This document shows positions 31,406 to 42,332 of a stretch of DNA of 64,000 bases, in pieces. The notes beneath the pieces are model-generated. The model made no database searches. It was not told the origin of the DNA and saw only the letters and a program-made list of their open reading frames with translations. A program made the translations under genes and the position numbers. Source of the DNA: Vibrio gazogenes (lineage in GTDB: Bacteria; Pseudomonadota; Gammaproteobacteria; Enterobacterales; Vibrionaceae); NCBI RefSeq assembly GCF_023920225.1, contig NZ_CP092587.1, positions 3,375,709 through 3,439,708 on the forward strand, in the 5' to 3' direction. The number at the start of each line of letters is the position of its first letter. Positions within the stretch are counted from its first letter, which is position 1.

Positions 31406-32329
31406 ATGAATAACAACCTGATCAATGAAAAACAAGCCTTGCTCTTCGGTCTGACAGCGGTCTTATTGTGGTCAACGGTCGCAACAGCATTCAAACTCAC
31501 ACTGGCACAACTGACACCCATTCAGATGCTGGCTGTCGCTTGCGTCGTTTCAGTCATTTCGTTACTGATGATTTGTGCCTATCAGCGTCAACTGGGGCAA
31601 ATCCTGCCGACATTTGCTGCCAATCCCAAATATTTCATCATTTCCGGATTGATTAACCCACTCTGTTATTATCTGATTCTGTTTCAGGCCTATCGCCTGC
31701 TTCCCGCCTCTCAGGCACAATCGATCAACTATAGCTGGGCCATGACGTTAACCATCATGGCGGCTATTTTTCTGAAACAAACGATCCGTAAGCAAGACTA
31801 TCTGGCGGCGGCGCTGTGTTATTTGGGGGTGTTGGTGATAGCGACCCGAGGCAATTTGCTGGCGCTGGATTTCGCTAGCCCTGTGGGTGTCGGGCTCGCC
31901 CTATTATCCACACTGCTGTGGGCCGGTTACTGGATTCTCAATACCCGTAACACGGCGGATCCAGTCGTTAGCCTGCTATTAGGATTCCTCGTTGCTCTCC
32001 CTTGTACACTCATCCTGTCACTCTACGAAGGTGCCGACTGGTCTCATATCACAGCACAAGGCTGGCTCAGTGCCGTTTATGTTGGGTTGTTTGAAATGGG
32101 TATCACCTTTTTCCTCTGGCTGAACGCACTGAAACGTACCCGTCACACTGCCAGAATCAGTAACCTGATTTTTATCTCTCCGTTTATTTCACTACTGCTG
32201 TTAGCAGTGATCATTCAAGAGCAGATTCATCCGACAACGCTCATTGGACTGGTTTGTATTATCACCGGGCTGACGATTCAGCAGCTCAAGCCAAAACGTA
32301 CCAGCCCACCTCAAGAAACCAAACAATAG
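31406..32329 (+). CDS. EamA-family (DMT) transporter
   Basis: 307 residues from the ATG at 31406, with ten predicted membrane segments in two EamA repeats (about 10-140 and 160-295). The first begins LLFGLTAVLLWSTVATAFK; the second includes LLSTLLWAGYWILN. The drug/metabolite transporter superfamily exports metabolites or amino acids; no substrate can be read here. The frame is open 17 codons further upstream, but this ATG fits the family. A hairpin closes the gene at 32328. It is convergent with araC. Confidence 0.85.
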   Translation: MNNNLINEKQALLFGLTAVLLWSTVATAFKLTLAQLTPIQMLAVACVVSVISLLMICAYQRQLGQILPTFAANPKYFIISGLINPLCYYLILFQAYRLLPASQAQSINYSWAMTLTIMAAIFLKQTIRKQDYLAAALCYLGVLVIATRGNLLALDFASPVGVGLALLSTLLWAGYWILNTRNTADPVVSLLLGFLVALPCTLILSLYEGADWSHITAQGWLSAVYVGLFEMGITFFLWLNALKRTRHTARISNLIFISPFISLLLLAVIIQEQIHPTTLIGLVCIITGLTIQQLKPKRTSPPQETKQ

Positions 32330-32352
32330 CTTCAGGGACTTTTCCTGAAGCT
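32328..32352. terminator. Hairpin between EamA gene and araC
   Basis: AGCTTCAGG / CCTGAAGCT with a 7-nt loop starts at the stop codon of the + gene. The T-run is weak. It may act in both directions for the convergent pair. Confidence 0.5.
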
Positions 32353-32381
32353 TGATTGCAAGATGGGGCAAGGTTTTGCGC

Positions 32382-33218
32382 TTAGGTAATTTGCTCCCGA
32401 TAGCGTTTGGGGCTGACGCCCGACTTACGTTTGAACACCCGGGAAAAATAGAGGGGATCGGTATAGCCGACAATGCGACCGATTTGGTTCACCGAATAGT
32501 TGGTTGTGACCAGCAACTGTTTGGCACGGCTGATACGCTGATCATCACGCCACTGTGTAATGGTCATCGACATCTCCTCACGGAACAAGTGCCCTAACCG
32601 CGACGGAGACAGGCAGATATGCGAGGCAACCATTTCCATGGTGAAATCCTGATTGAGGTTCTGCGTCATATAATTCATCGCCTCGATCACGCGCGGATCG
32701 AGTGGTTTACTCACCACATCCGGTTGCAAACTCTTACAACGAATCAGCAGTTGTTCCAGCAGATTGATCGATAAATCACTCCGATAAGGTTCATCGGATT
32801 TGGCGGTATACTCGATATCAATGAATAAACGTTCCAGATGATGAATGGTAGTTTGGTCCAACCCTCGGGTGATATACACCCCGTGTTGCTCTTCCTGCCA
32901 GCTCAGCCAGTCATGCCAGAAGGCTCGGGGACGAAAATAAACCCAGCGATGAAACCAGCAGACACTGTCTGCTTTACGATGATAATAGTGAGCCGCTGTC
33001 GGGGGAAACAGTAGTAAATCGCCGGGGCCGACATCAATTGCCTGATCACCGGCAAAAAGCGTGCCCTCACCTTTACTCGTCAGGTTGATAATATACCCTT
33101 TCATACCATTGGGGCGGTCAATGGTAAAATCCAATTCATCTCCTTCAATAATCGGCGTCAGCCCTGCCACCAAATGTGCATCGAAGTTATACCCAGGTTT
33201 GAGCGGATCGTCTTGCAT
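32382..33218 (-). CDS. araC: Arabinose operon regulator AraC
   Basis: 278 residues. The N-terminal cupin sugar-binding/dimerisation domain (about 15-165) has the start NFDAHLVAGLTPI and GDLLLFPPTAAHYYHR, as in E. coli AraC. The C-terminal pair of helix-turn-helices (about 175-275) has VASHICLSPSRLGHLFREE and the AraC signature IGRIVGYTDPLYFSRVFKRKSGVSP. It represses or activates arabinose genes depending on L-arabinose. It is downstream of and parallel to araBDA, not divergent from araB as in E. coli. AraC half-sites lie in the araB promoter. Confidence 0.93.
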   Translation of the reverse strand: MQDDPLKPGYNFDAHLVAGLTPIIEGDELDFTIDRPNGMKGYIINLTSKGEGTLFAGDQAIDVGPGDLLLFPPTAAHYYHRKADSVCWFHRWVYFRPRAFWHDWLSWQEEQHGVYITRGLDQTTIHHLERLFIDIEYTAKSDEPYRSDLSINLLEQLLIRCKSLQPDVVSKPLDPRVIEAMNYMTQNLNQDFTMEMVASHICLSPSRLGHLFREEMSMTITQWRDDQRISRAKQLLVTTNYSVNQIGRIVGYTDPLYFSRVFKRKSGVSPKRYREQIT

Positions 33219-33378
33219 CCTACATCCTATACTACTTTCCTTTAACGACCGAGTGTACGCTAACTCTCCGATTTCATACGATTTATGACTTCACAGTTTC
33301 GTATAAAACTTGTTACACCCTTTTGTTCTCAAGGCGCTCTATGCTCGCAAAAATATGACGTAAAACTAAAACCATAAG

Positions 33379-33903
33379 CTATGACAAGAAAATCCACTGT
33401 GTGGCAGAGAATGCCTCTCTGAAATGTTGATTCCCGGATTCAACCAGATAATCACTGGGTCGCTCATTATTCTGGCGCTGTAACTGATCCACCCGACCCT
33501 TCATATCGGCCACGGATCGCGGTTCAGAACCATGCTCCGTCTGAATCGCCTGAATATTGTGTCGTATATCCAAACGGGTCGGCACACGGTTTCGTGCCAT
33601 ATATTCGATCACCAACGCATCCGGCTGAAACGAATAAGTAATACCAAGTGAGAGGGTTTCTCCGAGCTGCACGTTACACCATTGCTCAATCCGGTCATTT
33701 TTGATCCGAAAGCGCCAGTGAAAACCTTCGGTACTGACCACCTCATCATTGTTGATCAGCTCCAACTGGCCACTAAAAAACAATTTACGGCGGGAGAACA
33801 ACTGAAATACTACCGGTGTATGTGACGCGATTTCCAATTGCCAGTGATCATGAGATAACTGTGCCCGATCCGACACCTGAAATTCATCCGGGTCTATCTT
33901 CAC
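33379..33903 (-). CDS. Unrecognised protein in the arabinose operon
   Basis: 174 residues, all soluble, mostly beta-strand-like with alternating hydrophobic residues (VVFQLFSRRKLFFSGQLELI, FHWRFRIKNDRIEQWCNV, SLGITYSFQPDALVIEYMA). The layout is suggestive of half of a mutarotase-like beta-sandwich, but I see no epimerase catalytic His/Glu motif. It lies 45 bp downstream of araA on the same strand, so it should be arabinose-induced. A role in arabinose or arabinoside use is inferred from position only. Confidence 0.6.
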   Translation of the reverse strand: MKIDPDEFQVSDRAQLSHDHWQLEIASHTPVVFQLFSRRKLFFSGQLELINNDEVVSTEGFHWRFRIKNDRIEQWCNVQLGETLSLGITYSFQPDALVIEYMARNRVPTRLDIRHNIQAIQTEHGSEPRSVADMKGRVDQLQRQNNERPSDYLVESGNQHFREAFSATQWIFLS

Positions 33904-33948
33904 ATTGGCTCCTTATGAGGTGCCTACCCAAGCAGGCACCATCCGATT

Positions 33949-35451
33949 TTATATCTGACCATTGAGTCGATAGTACAAACTGTTATGTTTCAAATCCTGT
34001 TTATACTGACGTAAATGAGTCTGCTGATCGATCAGCGCCATTTCAATACCTGTAATCTCAGCATAATCTGCAAGCATATCGACGGAGACTGACTGGCTAT
34101 AGACTGTATGGTGAGCACCTCCACCATAAATCCAAGCACTTGCAGCGATTTCAAGGCTTGGATGCGGTTCCCACAACGCATGAGCAACCGGTAGATTCGG
34201 CAACCCTTGAGGCGGAGTGACAGCATCAACAGTATTCACCAGCATCCGGAAGCGATCTCCTAAATCAATCACAGAAACATTCAGGGCCGGGCCGGGTTTA
34301 CCGGTGAAAATCATCCGGGCAATCGGGCAATCACAACCGATCGTATGCCGATGAATTTCAATTTTTGGCCGTGCCGCAGCAATCGACGGACACACTTCCA
34401 GCATATGCGCACCCAGAACCTGACTACGCTCACTAAAGTTATAGGTGTAATCTTCCATAAAGGATGTTCCGCCGGGCTTGCCTTGTCCCATGACTTTCAT
34501 CATCCGGACCATGGCTGCGGTTTTCCAGTCGCCCTCACCGCCATAACCGTACCCTTTTTCCATCAAACGTTGTGTCGCCAACCCGGGTAGGTTCGTCAGG
34601 CCAGTCAGATTTTCAAAGGTATTGGCAAATGCATGTGCACCGTGCTCAATCAAAAACTGCTCCATCCCCAGTTCAAGACGGGCTTCTTGTTGGAGGATTG
34701 CCAGTGAATCCCGATCAGTGAGTAAGCCGGGGGCAACCTCATAGGTTGAGGCATATTCATCAATCAAAGCAGACACATCGTTGTCAGCAACGGCATTGAC
34801 CCGTTCGCTCAGATCACCCAAACCATAGGCATGAACTTCATAACCGAATTGAATCTGTGCTGAGACTTTATTACCTTCGGTCACAGCGACTTGGCGCATG
34901 TTGTCACCAAAACGGGCTACTTTGAGTTGCTGTGCTTCAGCAACCCCGACCGCCGCGCGACACCAATCATCAATTTGACGATGCACCGCAACATTTTTCC
35001 AATGTCCGGTAATCACTTTCCGGTTGAGATTCAACCGTGTCCCGATAAAACCAAATTCCCGACAACCATGTGCACTTTGGTTGAGGTTCATAAAGTCCAT
35101 ATCAATCTCTTGCCACGGGAGTTCCGCATTAAACTGCGTGTGTAAATGCAAGAATGGCTTGTTGAGCTGGCTCAAACCGCCAATCCACATTTTAGCGGGA
35201 GAAAATGTGTGCATCCATAACACCAGGCCGACACAATCCGGATCATTATTCGCTCTGCGACACACTTCAAGAATTTCATCCGGCGTTTTCACCACTTCCT
35301 GCTCAACCACTGCAACAGAAATATCAGCCGCCGTATTCAGTCCGGCAACGATTTCATGGCTATCGGCAGCAACACGCTGCAAGACCTTTGGTCCGTACAA
35401 ATGCTGGGAACCCGTGACAAACCAGATCTGTTTCTTATCGAAAATTTTCAT
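33949..35451 (-). CDS. araA: L-arabinose isomerase
   Basis: 500 residues, identical in length to E. coli AraA. Converts L-arabinose to L-ribulose. Signature pieces are [55 protein letters not shown] (metal Glu) and the C-terminal [13 protein letters not shown] (metal His). It follows araD by 9 bp in the araB-araD-araA order, which differs from E. coli (araBAD). Confidence 0.97.
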   Translation of the reverse strand: MKIFDKKQIWFVTGSQHLYGPKVLQRVAADSHEIVAGLNTAADISVAVVEQEVVKTPDEILEVCRRANNDPDCVGLVLWMHTFSPAKMWIGGLSQLNKPFLHLHTQFNAELPWQEIDMDFMNLNQSAHGCREFGFIGTRLNLNRKVITGHWKNVAVHRQIDDWCRAAVGVAEAQQLKVARFGDNMRQVAVTEGNKVSAQIQFGYEVHAYGLGDLSERVNAVADNDVSALIDEYASTYEVAPGLLTDRDSLAILQQEARLELGMEQFLIEHGAHAFANTFENLTGLTNLPGLATQRLMEKGYGYGGEGDWKTAAMVRMMKVMGQGKPGGTSFMEDYTYNFSERSQVLGAHMLEVCPSIAAARPKIEIHRHTIGCDCPIARMIFTGKPGPALNVSVIDLGDRFRMLVNTVDAVTPPQGLPNLPVAHALWEPHPSLEIAASAWIYGGGAHHTVYSQSVSVDMLADYAEITGIEMALIDQQTHLRQYKQDLKHNSLYYRLNGQI

Positions 35452-35460
35452 CGTGTATCC

Positions 35461-36222
35461 TTATTTTTCGTGATGTTCCTGCTGTCCGTAATAAGCATTC
35501 TTACCGTGTTTACGCAGGTAATGCTTATCCAGCAATGTTTGATTGATCGCCTCAACTCCGGCATTGATTTGCAGCGTTTTCAATGCCATCTCGGCCACTG
35601 TTTCGAGTACCACAGCATTGTGTACAGCCTGATCGGGCGTTTTACCCCAACTAAACGGGCCATGTTCTTTGATAATGATGCCCGGCACGGCAAGTGGTTC
35701 TTGCGTTCCTATCGTCTCAACAATCACTCTGCCGGTATTGAGTTCATAATCCTGTTGGATTTCAGCATCGGAGAGCGAACGGGTGCACGGCACATGACCA
35801 TAGAAATAATCCGCATGTGTGGTGCCTAAAGGTGGGATCGACTTCCCAGCCTGAGCCCAAGAGGTCGCATTCATCGAGTGGGTATGTACCACCCCTCCGA
35901 TTTCAGGGTAAGCCCGATATAACTCCAGATGCGTTTCCGTATCTGAAGATGGATTCAAATCGCCTTCGACGCGCTGACCGGCCAAATTCACCACAACCAT
36001 ATTTGCGGGAGAAAGGTCTTCATAAGCGACGCCGCTTGGCTTAATCACCACCAGGCCGGACTCCCGGTCAACACCGGAAACGTTACCCCATGTAAAGGTC
36101 ACAAGATTATGCTTCTGCAAATCCATATTGGCTTTCCAGACCTGTTCCCGTAACACATCCATCCGGGCTTTCCATGCCGAATTAACCACAAAGTCCGGCG
36201 TGAAAGAAACATCGATATTCAT
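35461..36222 (-). CDS. araD: L-ribulose-5-phosphate 4-epimerase
   Basis: 253 residues, class II aldolase fold. [20 protein letters not shown] binds phosphate, [13 protein letters not shown] holds two zinc His, and the third zinc His is probably in [17 protein letters not shown] context. It makes D-xylulose 5-phosphate for the pentose phosphate pathway. The ATG is preceded by AGGAGG and overlaps the araB TGA (ATGA-type coupling). It has about 20 extra residues at the N-terminus compared with E. coli AraD. Confidence 0.94.
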   Translation of the reverse strand: MNIDVSFTPDFVVNSAWKARMDVLREQVWKANMDLQKHNLVTFTWGNVSGVDRESGLVVIKPSGVAYEDLSPANMVVVNLAGQRVEGDLNPSSDTETHLELYRAYPEIGGVVHTHSMNATSWAQAGKSIPPLGTTHADYFYGHVPCTRSLSDAEIQQDYELNTGRVIVETIGTQEPLAVPGIIIKEHGPFSWGKTPDQAVHNAVVLETVAEMALKTLQINAGVEAINQTLLDKHYLRKHGKNAYYGQQEHHEK

Positions 36223-37937
36223 GCATCCTCCTTTGACAACGATGATGCTGCATCGTCTAAACGATCCTGAGATAACTGTTCAAGTGACTGGCCTAGGTGG
36301 CAATACATGTCGTAGCGCGTTGCTCGAATATTCGCGACAGCAGAGGTTGGTGTATAAGTTCGGCTGATCGGACTCGCCATTTGCGTCTGAGCCTCTTGGG
36401 TCGTTGCATAGACACCCGCAGCAACGGCTGCAAAAATTGCCGCGCCCAACGCACAACATTGTTCAGATTCAGCGACGACAATTTCCCGACCAATCACATT
36501 GGCACAGGTCTGCATGACATAGGGTGATTTTTGCGAAATCCCACCAATGGCAATGAGTCGGTTCACATCTACACCCTGACTGACAAAACAGTCCACAATT
36601 GCTTTCGCGCCATGTGCAGTGGCTTCAACCAGCCCGGCAAACAAATCGACAGCGGTCGAGCCAAGGTTCAATTCCGCGATCGCCCCTTTCAGACGTTGAT
36701 TGGCATTCGGTGTCCGGCGGCCATTATGCCAGTCCACAGCCAGCGCCTGATTACCGCCCTCTTCCAAGGTCGCAGCCGCTTGGGCCAATTGTGGAATTAG
36801 TGCGTTTTCAAACTCAGCCAGATCAAAGTTAACGTCGGGATGGTCACGCAGATATTGCTCAACCGGCCAGACCAACAACCGTTTATACCAAGCATAAATA
36901 TCCCCGAACGCAGACTGCCCGGCTTCCAGCGCAGTCATATTCGGCAGCGAGCTGCCCAACACCTGACCACAGATACCGGCAATCGCCTTGTCCGCAACCT
37001 GCTGCGGATCGACCATCAAAATGTCACAGGTCGATGTGCCAATCACTTTGACCAAATCATGGGCTCCGGCTCCGGCACCGACGGCGCCCATGTGACAATC
37101 AAATTCACCGACTGCAATCGCAATACCAGCAGGTAAACCAAGCTGAGCTGCCCATTCATCCGTCAAATGTCCAGCGACCTGATCCGCGGTATAAACCTCG
37201 TGATACATCCGATCCCGCAAACCGGCTAAAGTCGGGGAAACCGCGGTCAAAAATGCTTCTGAAGGGAGTCCGTCCCATGACTCATGCCACATGACTTTGT
37301 GCCCGGCGGCACAAACACCCCGACGCAACACATCCGGATGTTGGTGACCACTCAGCACAGCGGGTACCCAGTCACACAATTCAACCCAGCTATAGGCGTG
37401 TTGTGCAACCGCAGCGTCTTGCTCACTGACCCAAGCCGCTTTCGCCCAGAACCATTCCGAAGAATAAATCCCGCCGACATAGCGGGTATAATCAGGAAAG
37501 TCACCGCTGTGTGCCAGTTGGTTAATCCGTTCGGCCATAGAGACTGATGTATGATCCTTCCAGAGAATAAACATGGCGTTCGGGTTATCGGCAAATTCTG
37601 GTCGTAGTGCTAATACCTGCCCATCGGCATCAATCGGTGCCGGTGTTGAACCGGTTGAATCCACCCCGATCCCGACGACCGATTGGGCGATCTCCGTGCT
37701 CACCTGAGCCACGGCATCTTGTATGGCTTGTGTCATTGACTCCAAATAGTCCTTTGGATGATGACGGAACTGCGATTGTGCCGGTTGACAGTATTTGCCC
37801 TCTTTCCATCTGGGATACTCTGCAACCCCGGATGACAGCTCAGCACCGGTACGAGCATTGACCAATAAAGCCCGGACTGAATCTGAACCAAAATCCAGAC
37901 CAATCACATAAGGCTCACTCTTCTGCCTATTCTCCAT
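36219..37937 (-). CDS. araB: L-ribulokinase
   Basis: 572 residues from the ATG at 37937 (GGGGA 5 nt upstream); the frame runs 12 codons further up without a ribosome site. FGGY kinase: N-terminal phosphate motif [29 protein letters not shown], substrate Asp in [15 protein letters not shown], and C-terminal [14 protein letters not shown]. It phosphorylates L-ribulose. It is the first gene of the leftward araBDA operon; its promoter has AraC sites at 38127-38164. Confidence 0.95.
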   Translation of the reverse strand: MENRQKSEPYVIGLDFGSDSVRALLVNARTGAELSSGVAEYPRWKEGKYCQPAQSQFRHHPKDYLESMTQAIQDAVAQVSTEIAQSVVGIGVDSTGSTPAPIDADGQVLALRPEFADNPNAMFILWKDHTSVSMAERINQLAHSGDFPDYTRYVGGIYSSEWFWAKAAWVSEQDAAVAQHAYSWVELCDWVPAVLSGHQHPDVLRRGVCAAGHKVMWHESWDGLPSEAFLTAVSPTLAGLRDRMYHEVYTADQVAGHLTDEWAAQLGLPAGIAIAVGEFDCHMGAVGAGAGAHDLVKVIGTSTCDILMVDPQQVADKAIAGICGQVLGSSLPNMTALEAGQSAFGDIYAWYKRLLVWPVEQYLRDHPDVNFDLAEFENALIPQLAQAAATLEEGGNQALAVDWHNGRRTPNANQRLKGAIAELNLGSTAVDLFAGLVEATAHGAKAIVDCFVSQGVDVNRLIAIGGISQKSPYVMQTCANVIGREIVVAESEQCCALGAAIFAAVAAGVYATTQEAQTQMASPISRTYTPTSAVANIRATRYDMYCHLGQSLEQLSQDRLDDAASSLSKEDA

Positions 37938-38099
37938 AACTATCCCCATATTCAAGTCACTCGCACCATGCAACGCTTATCACCATCGACAAGCGACTGG
38001 CATCGGCAAGCCATCATCACGAACCGTTCATAACCACCGATAAATCGTCGTCATCATGAGACGGTATCGCGCACTCACAGTTAATATTCACTGTTGTCA

Positions 38100-38164
38100 G
38101 TTATAACGGTGGAATGAAGAAGGGAACATGAACGCCACAGCTAAAAATATGGATAAAAACGTTA
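38100..38164 (-). promoter_or_regulatory. araB promoter with tandem AraC half-sites
   Basis: Reading leftward, half-site I1 (38164-38148) is TAACGTTTTTATCCATA, 15 of 17 bases equal to E. coli araI1. Half-site I2 (38143-38127) is TAGCTGTGGCGTTCATG. They are separated by 4 bp, the same 21-bp period as E. coli I1-I2. A -10 box TATAAC (38105-38100) follows. The weak -35 position (TGTTCC, 38128-38123) overlaps the I2 end, as in the E. coli pBAD promoter. A looser, one-base-short copy (TAGCCTTTTATCCTTAA on the minus strand) lies near 38241-38257. Confidence 0.75.
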
Positions 38165-38346
38165 CGACTGTTTTTTTGAGGTTTCGCTTAAAAAATATGC
38201 TTATTTAGGATTTATCACGAAATGAGTCATAAAAAATCGTATGCTTAAGGATAAAAGGCTATTTAAATCGTGGATAATATTATTTTGAGAGCTGAGTCAT
38301 GTTGTCTCACGCTATATGCATGGACAAAAACGCTACCTTTCATTGC

Positions 38347-38362
38347 TGTGATTTTCATCACT
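38347..38362. promoter_or_regulatory. CRP-cAMP site upstream of araF
   Basis: TGTGA-TTTTCA-TCACT matches the CRP consensus at 9 of 10 core positions and lies 75 bp before the araF ATG. It probably drives catabolite-controlled activation of araFGH. Confidence 0.65.
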
Positions 38363-38436
38363 TCAATCCGAAGCGGCTTGTACGAATAATGTGCCCGAAA
38401 CACCTCCCTACAACAACCAGTGGATGGAATAGCAAA

Positions 38437-39441
38437 ATGAAGACGATAAGAAAAAAACTCGCTGTCGCCGCTTTAGCAGGAACTGCATTACTCAGTGCCT
38501 CTGCTCATGCTTTCTTTGGTAACGATGATGACACGCTTAAACTCGGTTATCTGGTAAAACAACCTGAAGAACCTTGGTTCCAAACTGAATGGAATTTTGC
38601 GGAAAAAGCCGGCAAAGAGTATGGCTTCGACGTGATTAAAATGGCGGTCCCCGATGGAGAAAAAACCCTCAATGCGATCGATACCCTCGCCGCGAGTGGT
38701 GCCAAAGGTTTTGTCATTTGTACTCCTGACCCTAAACTCGGGCCAGCTATTATGGCAAAAGCCAAGAGTTATGGTCTCAAAGTCATCACCGTTGACGATC
38801 AGTTCCTCAATGCGAAAGGCAAACCGATGACCAATGTACCATTGGTGATGATGGCCGCCAGTCAAATCGGTCAACGTCAGGGACAAGAGCTGTATAAAGA
38901 AATGACCAAACGCGGATGGAACCCGGCAGACAGTGCCGTCATGGCGATTACCGCAGATGAACTCGATACCGCCCGCCGCCGGGTCAATGGTTCAATCTCG
39001 GCACTGAAAGAAGCAGGCTTTCCAGCGGATCAGATCTATCGCGTTCCAACCAAAACCAACGACATTCCCGGTGCATTGGATGCCGCCAACTCGCTGCTAG
39101 TGCAATATCCGACTGTCAAACACTGGCTGGTCGTCGGCATGAACGACAACACTGTGTTGGGTGGTATTCGAGCAACTGAAGGACAAGGTTTTGATGCACA
39201 AAACGTGATTGGTATTGGTATCAACGGTGTGGATGCCGTCAACGAGTTGGCTAAATCCAAACCAACCGGCTTCTACGGGTCTTTACTCCCAAGTCCGGAC
39301 GTTCATGGCTTTAAGAGTATCGAATCGCTGTACAAATGGGTTAAAGATGGTGTCGAACCGAAGAAATTCGTTGAAGTCACTGATGTTGTTCTGATTACCC
39401 GCGATAACTACAAAGCAGAATTGAAGAAAAAAGGACTGTAA
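38437..39441 (+). CDS. araF: L-arabinose ABC transporter, periplasmic binding protein
   Basis: 334 residues from the ATG at 38437. The Sec signal peptide (MKTIRKKLAVAALAGTALL) is cleaved after SASAHA. The mature protein starts with the AraF hallmark LKLGYLVKQPEEPWFQTEW and contains FVICTPDPKLG, ITADELDTARRR and GFYGSLLPSPDVHG, closely matching E. coli AraF. The frame is open to 38299, but only this ATG gives a signal peptide. It is the first gene of the rightward araFGH operon, divergent from araB. Confidence 0.96.
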   Translation: MKTIRKKLAVAALAGTALLSASAHAFFGNDDDTLKLGYLVKQPEEPWFQTEWNFAEKAGKEYGFDVIKMAVPDGEKTLNAIDTLAASGAKGFVICTPDPKLGPAIMAKAKSYGLKVITVDDQFLNAKGKPMTNVPLVMMAASQIGQRQGQELYKEMTKRGWNPADSAVMAITADELDTARRRVNGSISALKEAGFPADQIYRVPTKTNDIPGALDAANSLLVQYPTVKHWLVVGMNDNTVLGGIRATEGQGFDAQNVIGIGINGVDAVNELAKSKPTGFYGSLLPSPDVHGFKSIESLYKWVKDGVEPKKFVEVTDVVLITRDNYKAELKKKGL

Positions 39442-39495
39442 TTCCCGGCAGGTGGCACAATGTTGTGCCACCTTCTGAACCCACAGGAGGCCACT

Positions 39496-41013
39496 ATGGC
39501 AGCATTGCCCTCTTCTTTAGAGTTTAGTCAGATTTCTAAGCACTTTCCGGGCGTAAAAGCGCTCTCGAATATTAATTTTCGTGTCCAAAGCAGCAGTATT
39601 CATGCGCTGATGGGAGAAAATGGTGCCGGGAAATCAACCTTGCTGAAAATTCTCAGCGGACTCTATCAACCCACAGAAGGACAATTGATCATTGATGGTC
39701 AGTCCGCTGTATTTTCCTCAACCGTTGATGCACTCGATCACGGTATTGCGATTATTTATCAGGAGCTGAATCTGGTACCGGAACTCAGTGTTGCTGAAAA
39801 TATTTATCTGGGCCAGTTGCCGACGAAAAATGGATCGGTTGATCGGGAAACCCTTCACCGTAATGCACGAGAACAGTTAATCCGACTCGGGGAAGACTTT
39901 GACCCCTCCCGCCCACTGAAAGAATTCTCGATTGGTCAGTGGCAAATGGTTGAAATCGCGAAAGCCCTCAGTCGCAATGCACGCATCATTGCCTTTGACG
40001 AACCGACCAGTAGTTTGTCACAACGGGAAATCGAGAATTTATTTAAAGTCATTCGTGAATTGCGTGATGACGGCAAAATCATTCTTTATGTGTCACACCG
40101 AATGGAAGAAATTTTCGAGCTGTGTGATGCCATTACCATTTTCAAAGACGGTACCCACGTCCAGACTTTCGATACATTGACTGATCTCACCAATGACCGA
40201 CTCGTCGAACTGATGGTCGGACGAGAAATCAATGATATCTATCATTACCGCGGCCGCGAATACGGTAAAAGCGGACTTAAAATTGACGAACTGATGGGGC
40301 CGGGGATTACTCAGCCAGTTTCTCTCGACATTCGTTGCGGAGAAATTCTCGGACTCTTCGGTCTGGTTGGTGCTGGTCGCACTGAACTGACACGGCTGAT
40401 TTTCGGGGCAGATAAAGCAACTTCCGGCACGATCACTATCCAAGGTGAAACCGTCCGGATCCACTCCCCCAGTGAAGCAATTCGGGCCGGCGTAACCCTC
40501 TGTCCGGAAGATCGTAAAGCTGACGGTATCGTGCCGATTCTTTCCGTCCGGGAAAATACCAATATCAGTGCCCGGCCAGACTTTCTCAAGCCAGGCGGGT
40601 GCATTGATTTTCGCTGGGAAGAGAAAAATGCCCAATTACAGTGCGAAGCACTGAACGTGAAAGCTGCCTCCCTTGACCAACTTATCGGTGAGCTCTCAGG
40701 CGGCAACCAGCAAAAAGTGATTCTTGCCCGTTGGCTCTCAACGGACATGAAAGTCATCCTACTCGACGAACCGACGCGGGGAATCGATGTCGGTGCAAAA
40801 TCTGAAATTTATGAATTGATCTTCAAATTGGCAGAGAACGGTGTCGCGGTACTCGTGGTATCCAGTGACCTGCCAGAAGTGTTGGGGATCTCCGATCGAT
40901 TACTGGTCATGAAAGACGGTGCAATCTCCGGAGAGCTACAACGTGAACAGTTTGATGAACAAACCGCATTACGTCTAGCGATGTTAGGTACAAGCAACCC
41001 TGTCGCAGCATAG
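39496..41013 (+). CDS. araG: L-arabinose ABC transporter, ATP-binding protein
   Basis: 505 residues from the ATG with AGGAGG 5 nt upstream; an in-frame ATG at 39460 lacks a site. Two ABC domains: the first with Walker [10 protein letters not shown] and Walker [11 protein letters not shown], the second with a degenerate Walker A (GLVGAGRTE), ABC signature LSGGNQQKV and Walker [11 protein letters not shown]. This is the standard double ATPase of sugar importers of the RbsA/AraG type. It powers AraH transport. Confidence 0.95.
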   Translation: MAALPSSLEFSQISKHFPGVKALSNINFRVQSSSIHALMGENGAGKSTLLKILSGLYQPTEGQLIIDGQSAVFSSTVDALDHGIAIIYQELNLVPELSVAENIYLGQLPTKNGSVDRETLHRNAREQLIRLGEDFDPSRPLKEFSIGQWQMVEIAKALSRNARIIAFDEPTSSLSQREIENLFKVIRELRDDGKIILYVSHRMEEIFELCDAITIFKDGTHVQTFDTLTDLTNDRLVELMVGREINDIYHYRGREYGKSGLKIDELMGPGITQPVSLDIRCGEILGLFGLVGAGRTELTRLIFGADKATSGTITIQGETVRIHSPSEAIRAGVTLCPEDRKADGIVPILSVRENTNISARPDFLKPGGCIDFRWEEKNAQLQCEALNVKAASLDQLIGELSGGNQQKVILARWLSTDMKVILLDEPTRGIDVGAKSEIYELIFKLAENGVAVLVVSSDLPEVLGISDRLLVMKDGAISGELQREQFDEQTALRLAMLGTSNPVAA

Positions 41014-41025
41014 AGGAAATCAGTA

Positions 41026-42015
41026 ATGGCCATTACAACCACCAAACCGAACACCAATGAGCCGAAGAAACCGGGCATCGATTTCTCCCACATCTGGGAC
41101 AAATTCGGGATGCTCATTGTATTTGCAGGGCTATTTCTGCTCTGCGCTTTTTTCGTGCCCTATTTCGCCACCTTTATCAATATGAAAGGATTGGGACTGG
41201 CGATCTCCATGAGCGGCATGGTCGCTTGCGCAATGTTATTCTGCCTTGCCTGTGGTGACCTTGACCTCTCGGTTGCCTCAGTGATTGCCTGCTCCGGCGT
41301 TGTTACCGCTGTCGCAATCAATGCCACCAGTAGCGTCACCCTCGGCATCATTGCCGGATTATTGTCCGGAGTATTCTTTGGTCTGATCAATGGCTTCGTC
41401 ATCGCCAAACTACAGGTCAATGCCCTGATCACCACACTGGCGACCATGCAGATTGCACGCGGACTGGGCTACATTATCTCTGATGGGAAAGCCGTCGGTA
41501 TCACCGAAGAAAGCTTTTTCGCCATGGGTAACTCTTCAGTTCTGGGGATTCCGACACCTATCTGGCTGACAGTTATCACGTTTATTGTCTTCGCATTCCT
41601 GCTCAATCGGACGGTTTACGGCCGCAATACGCTCGCCATCGGAGGCAACGAAGAAGCAGCGCGACTGGCTGGGGTAAACGTGGTGAAGACCAAACTGATT
41701 ATCTTCACAGTATCCGGATTTATTTCTGCGCTGGCCGGTGTAATTCTCGCAGCACGGATGACCAGTGGACAGCCGATGACTTCCGTCGGTTTCGAACTGG
41801 TCGTTATCTCAGCCTGTGTTCTGGGTGGCGTGTCACTGAAAGGCGGGATCGGCAAAGTCTCTTACGTGATTGCAGGGGTACTGATTCTGGGCACCGTCGA
41901 GAATGCAATGAACCTGCTGAATATGTCTCCGTTCGCACAGTATGTGGTTCGCGGTTCGATTCTGTTAGCAGCCGTCATTTTTGACCGCTACAAACAAAAA
42001 TCCAGAAAGGTTTAA
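41026..42015 (+). CDS. araH: L-arabinose ABC transporter, permease
   Basis: 329 residues, eight to ten membrane helices of the RbsC/AraH permease family. The early motif CGDLDLSVASVIACSG and the late loop AIGGNEEAARLAGVNV (coupling to the ATPase) are both present. The N-terminal 30 residues are polar and cytoplasmic. It lies 12 bp after araG. A GC-rich hairpin at 42063-42097 ends the operon. Confidence 0.95.
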   Translation: MAITTTKPNTNEPKKPGIDFSHIWDKFGMLIVFAGLFLLCAFFVPYFATFINMKGLGLAISMSGMVACAMLFCLACGDLDLSVASVIACSGVVTAVAINATSSVTLGIIAGLLSGVFFGLINGFVIAKLQVNALITTLATMQIARGLGYIISDGKAVGITEESFFAMGNSSVLGIPTPIWLTVITFIVFAFLLNRTVYGRNTLAIGGNEEAARLAGVNVVKTKLIIFTVSGFISALAGVILAARMTSGQPMTSVGFELVVISACVLGGVSLKGGIGKVSYVIAGVLILGTVENAMNLLNMSPFAQYVVRGSILLAAVIFDRYKQKSRKV

Positions 42016-42062
42016 GTTATATCGGTACTTTGATATTTAACAGCGGATAATGACTCCCCCCC

Positions 42063-42097
42063 AAAGCCCTCGGCAGATTTCCCTGTCCGGGGGCTTT
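42063..42097 (+). terminator. Terminator of araFGH
   Basis: AAAGCCCTCGG and CCGGGGGCTTT pair across a 13-nt loop, followed by GCATATTTT. It is a strong stem with a modest T-tract. Confidence 0.65.
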
Positions 42098-42332
42098 GCA
42101 TATTTTAAGGCGAGGTCTTGCTTGGGGGAGATGACGGTGCCGTAAATGTTTACGCTGAGTGCATCGATCACGTTAGCTTTTAAAAAGGTTTCACCGAATT
42201 CAAATAACCCGACGAGACGAATGGAGTAATCATTTATTGCCATCAGAAGTCATGTTATACAGAACAATTGAAGAATGTTATACGGCAGGAAGCGGTCTAA
42301 CAACGGTTAGGTGAATACAGGGGAATGATCGA
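42098..42332. other. Junction between arabinose genes and accessory patch
   Basis: After the araH terminator there is about 235 bp with no gene I can support. A minus-strand frame (42037-42243) overlaps the terminator and lacks a ribosome site. Near 42298 the motif GTCTAAC-AACG-GTTAGGT joins an attC-like R'' (RYYYAAC) and R' (GTTRRRY) core with almost nothing between them. Confidence 0.4.

Noticed and set aside
42037..42243. 68-codon minus-strand frame after araH
   Set aside because: It overlaps the araFGH terminator, has no ribosome site and matches no family I know.
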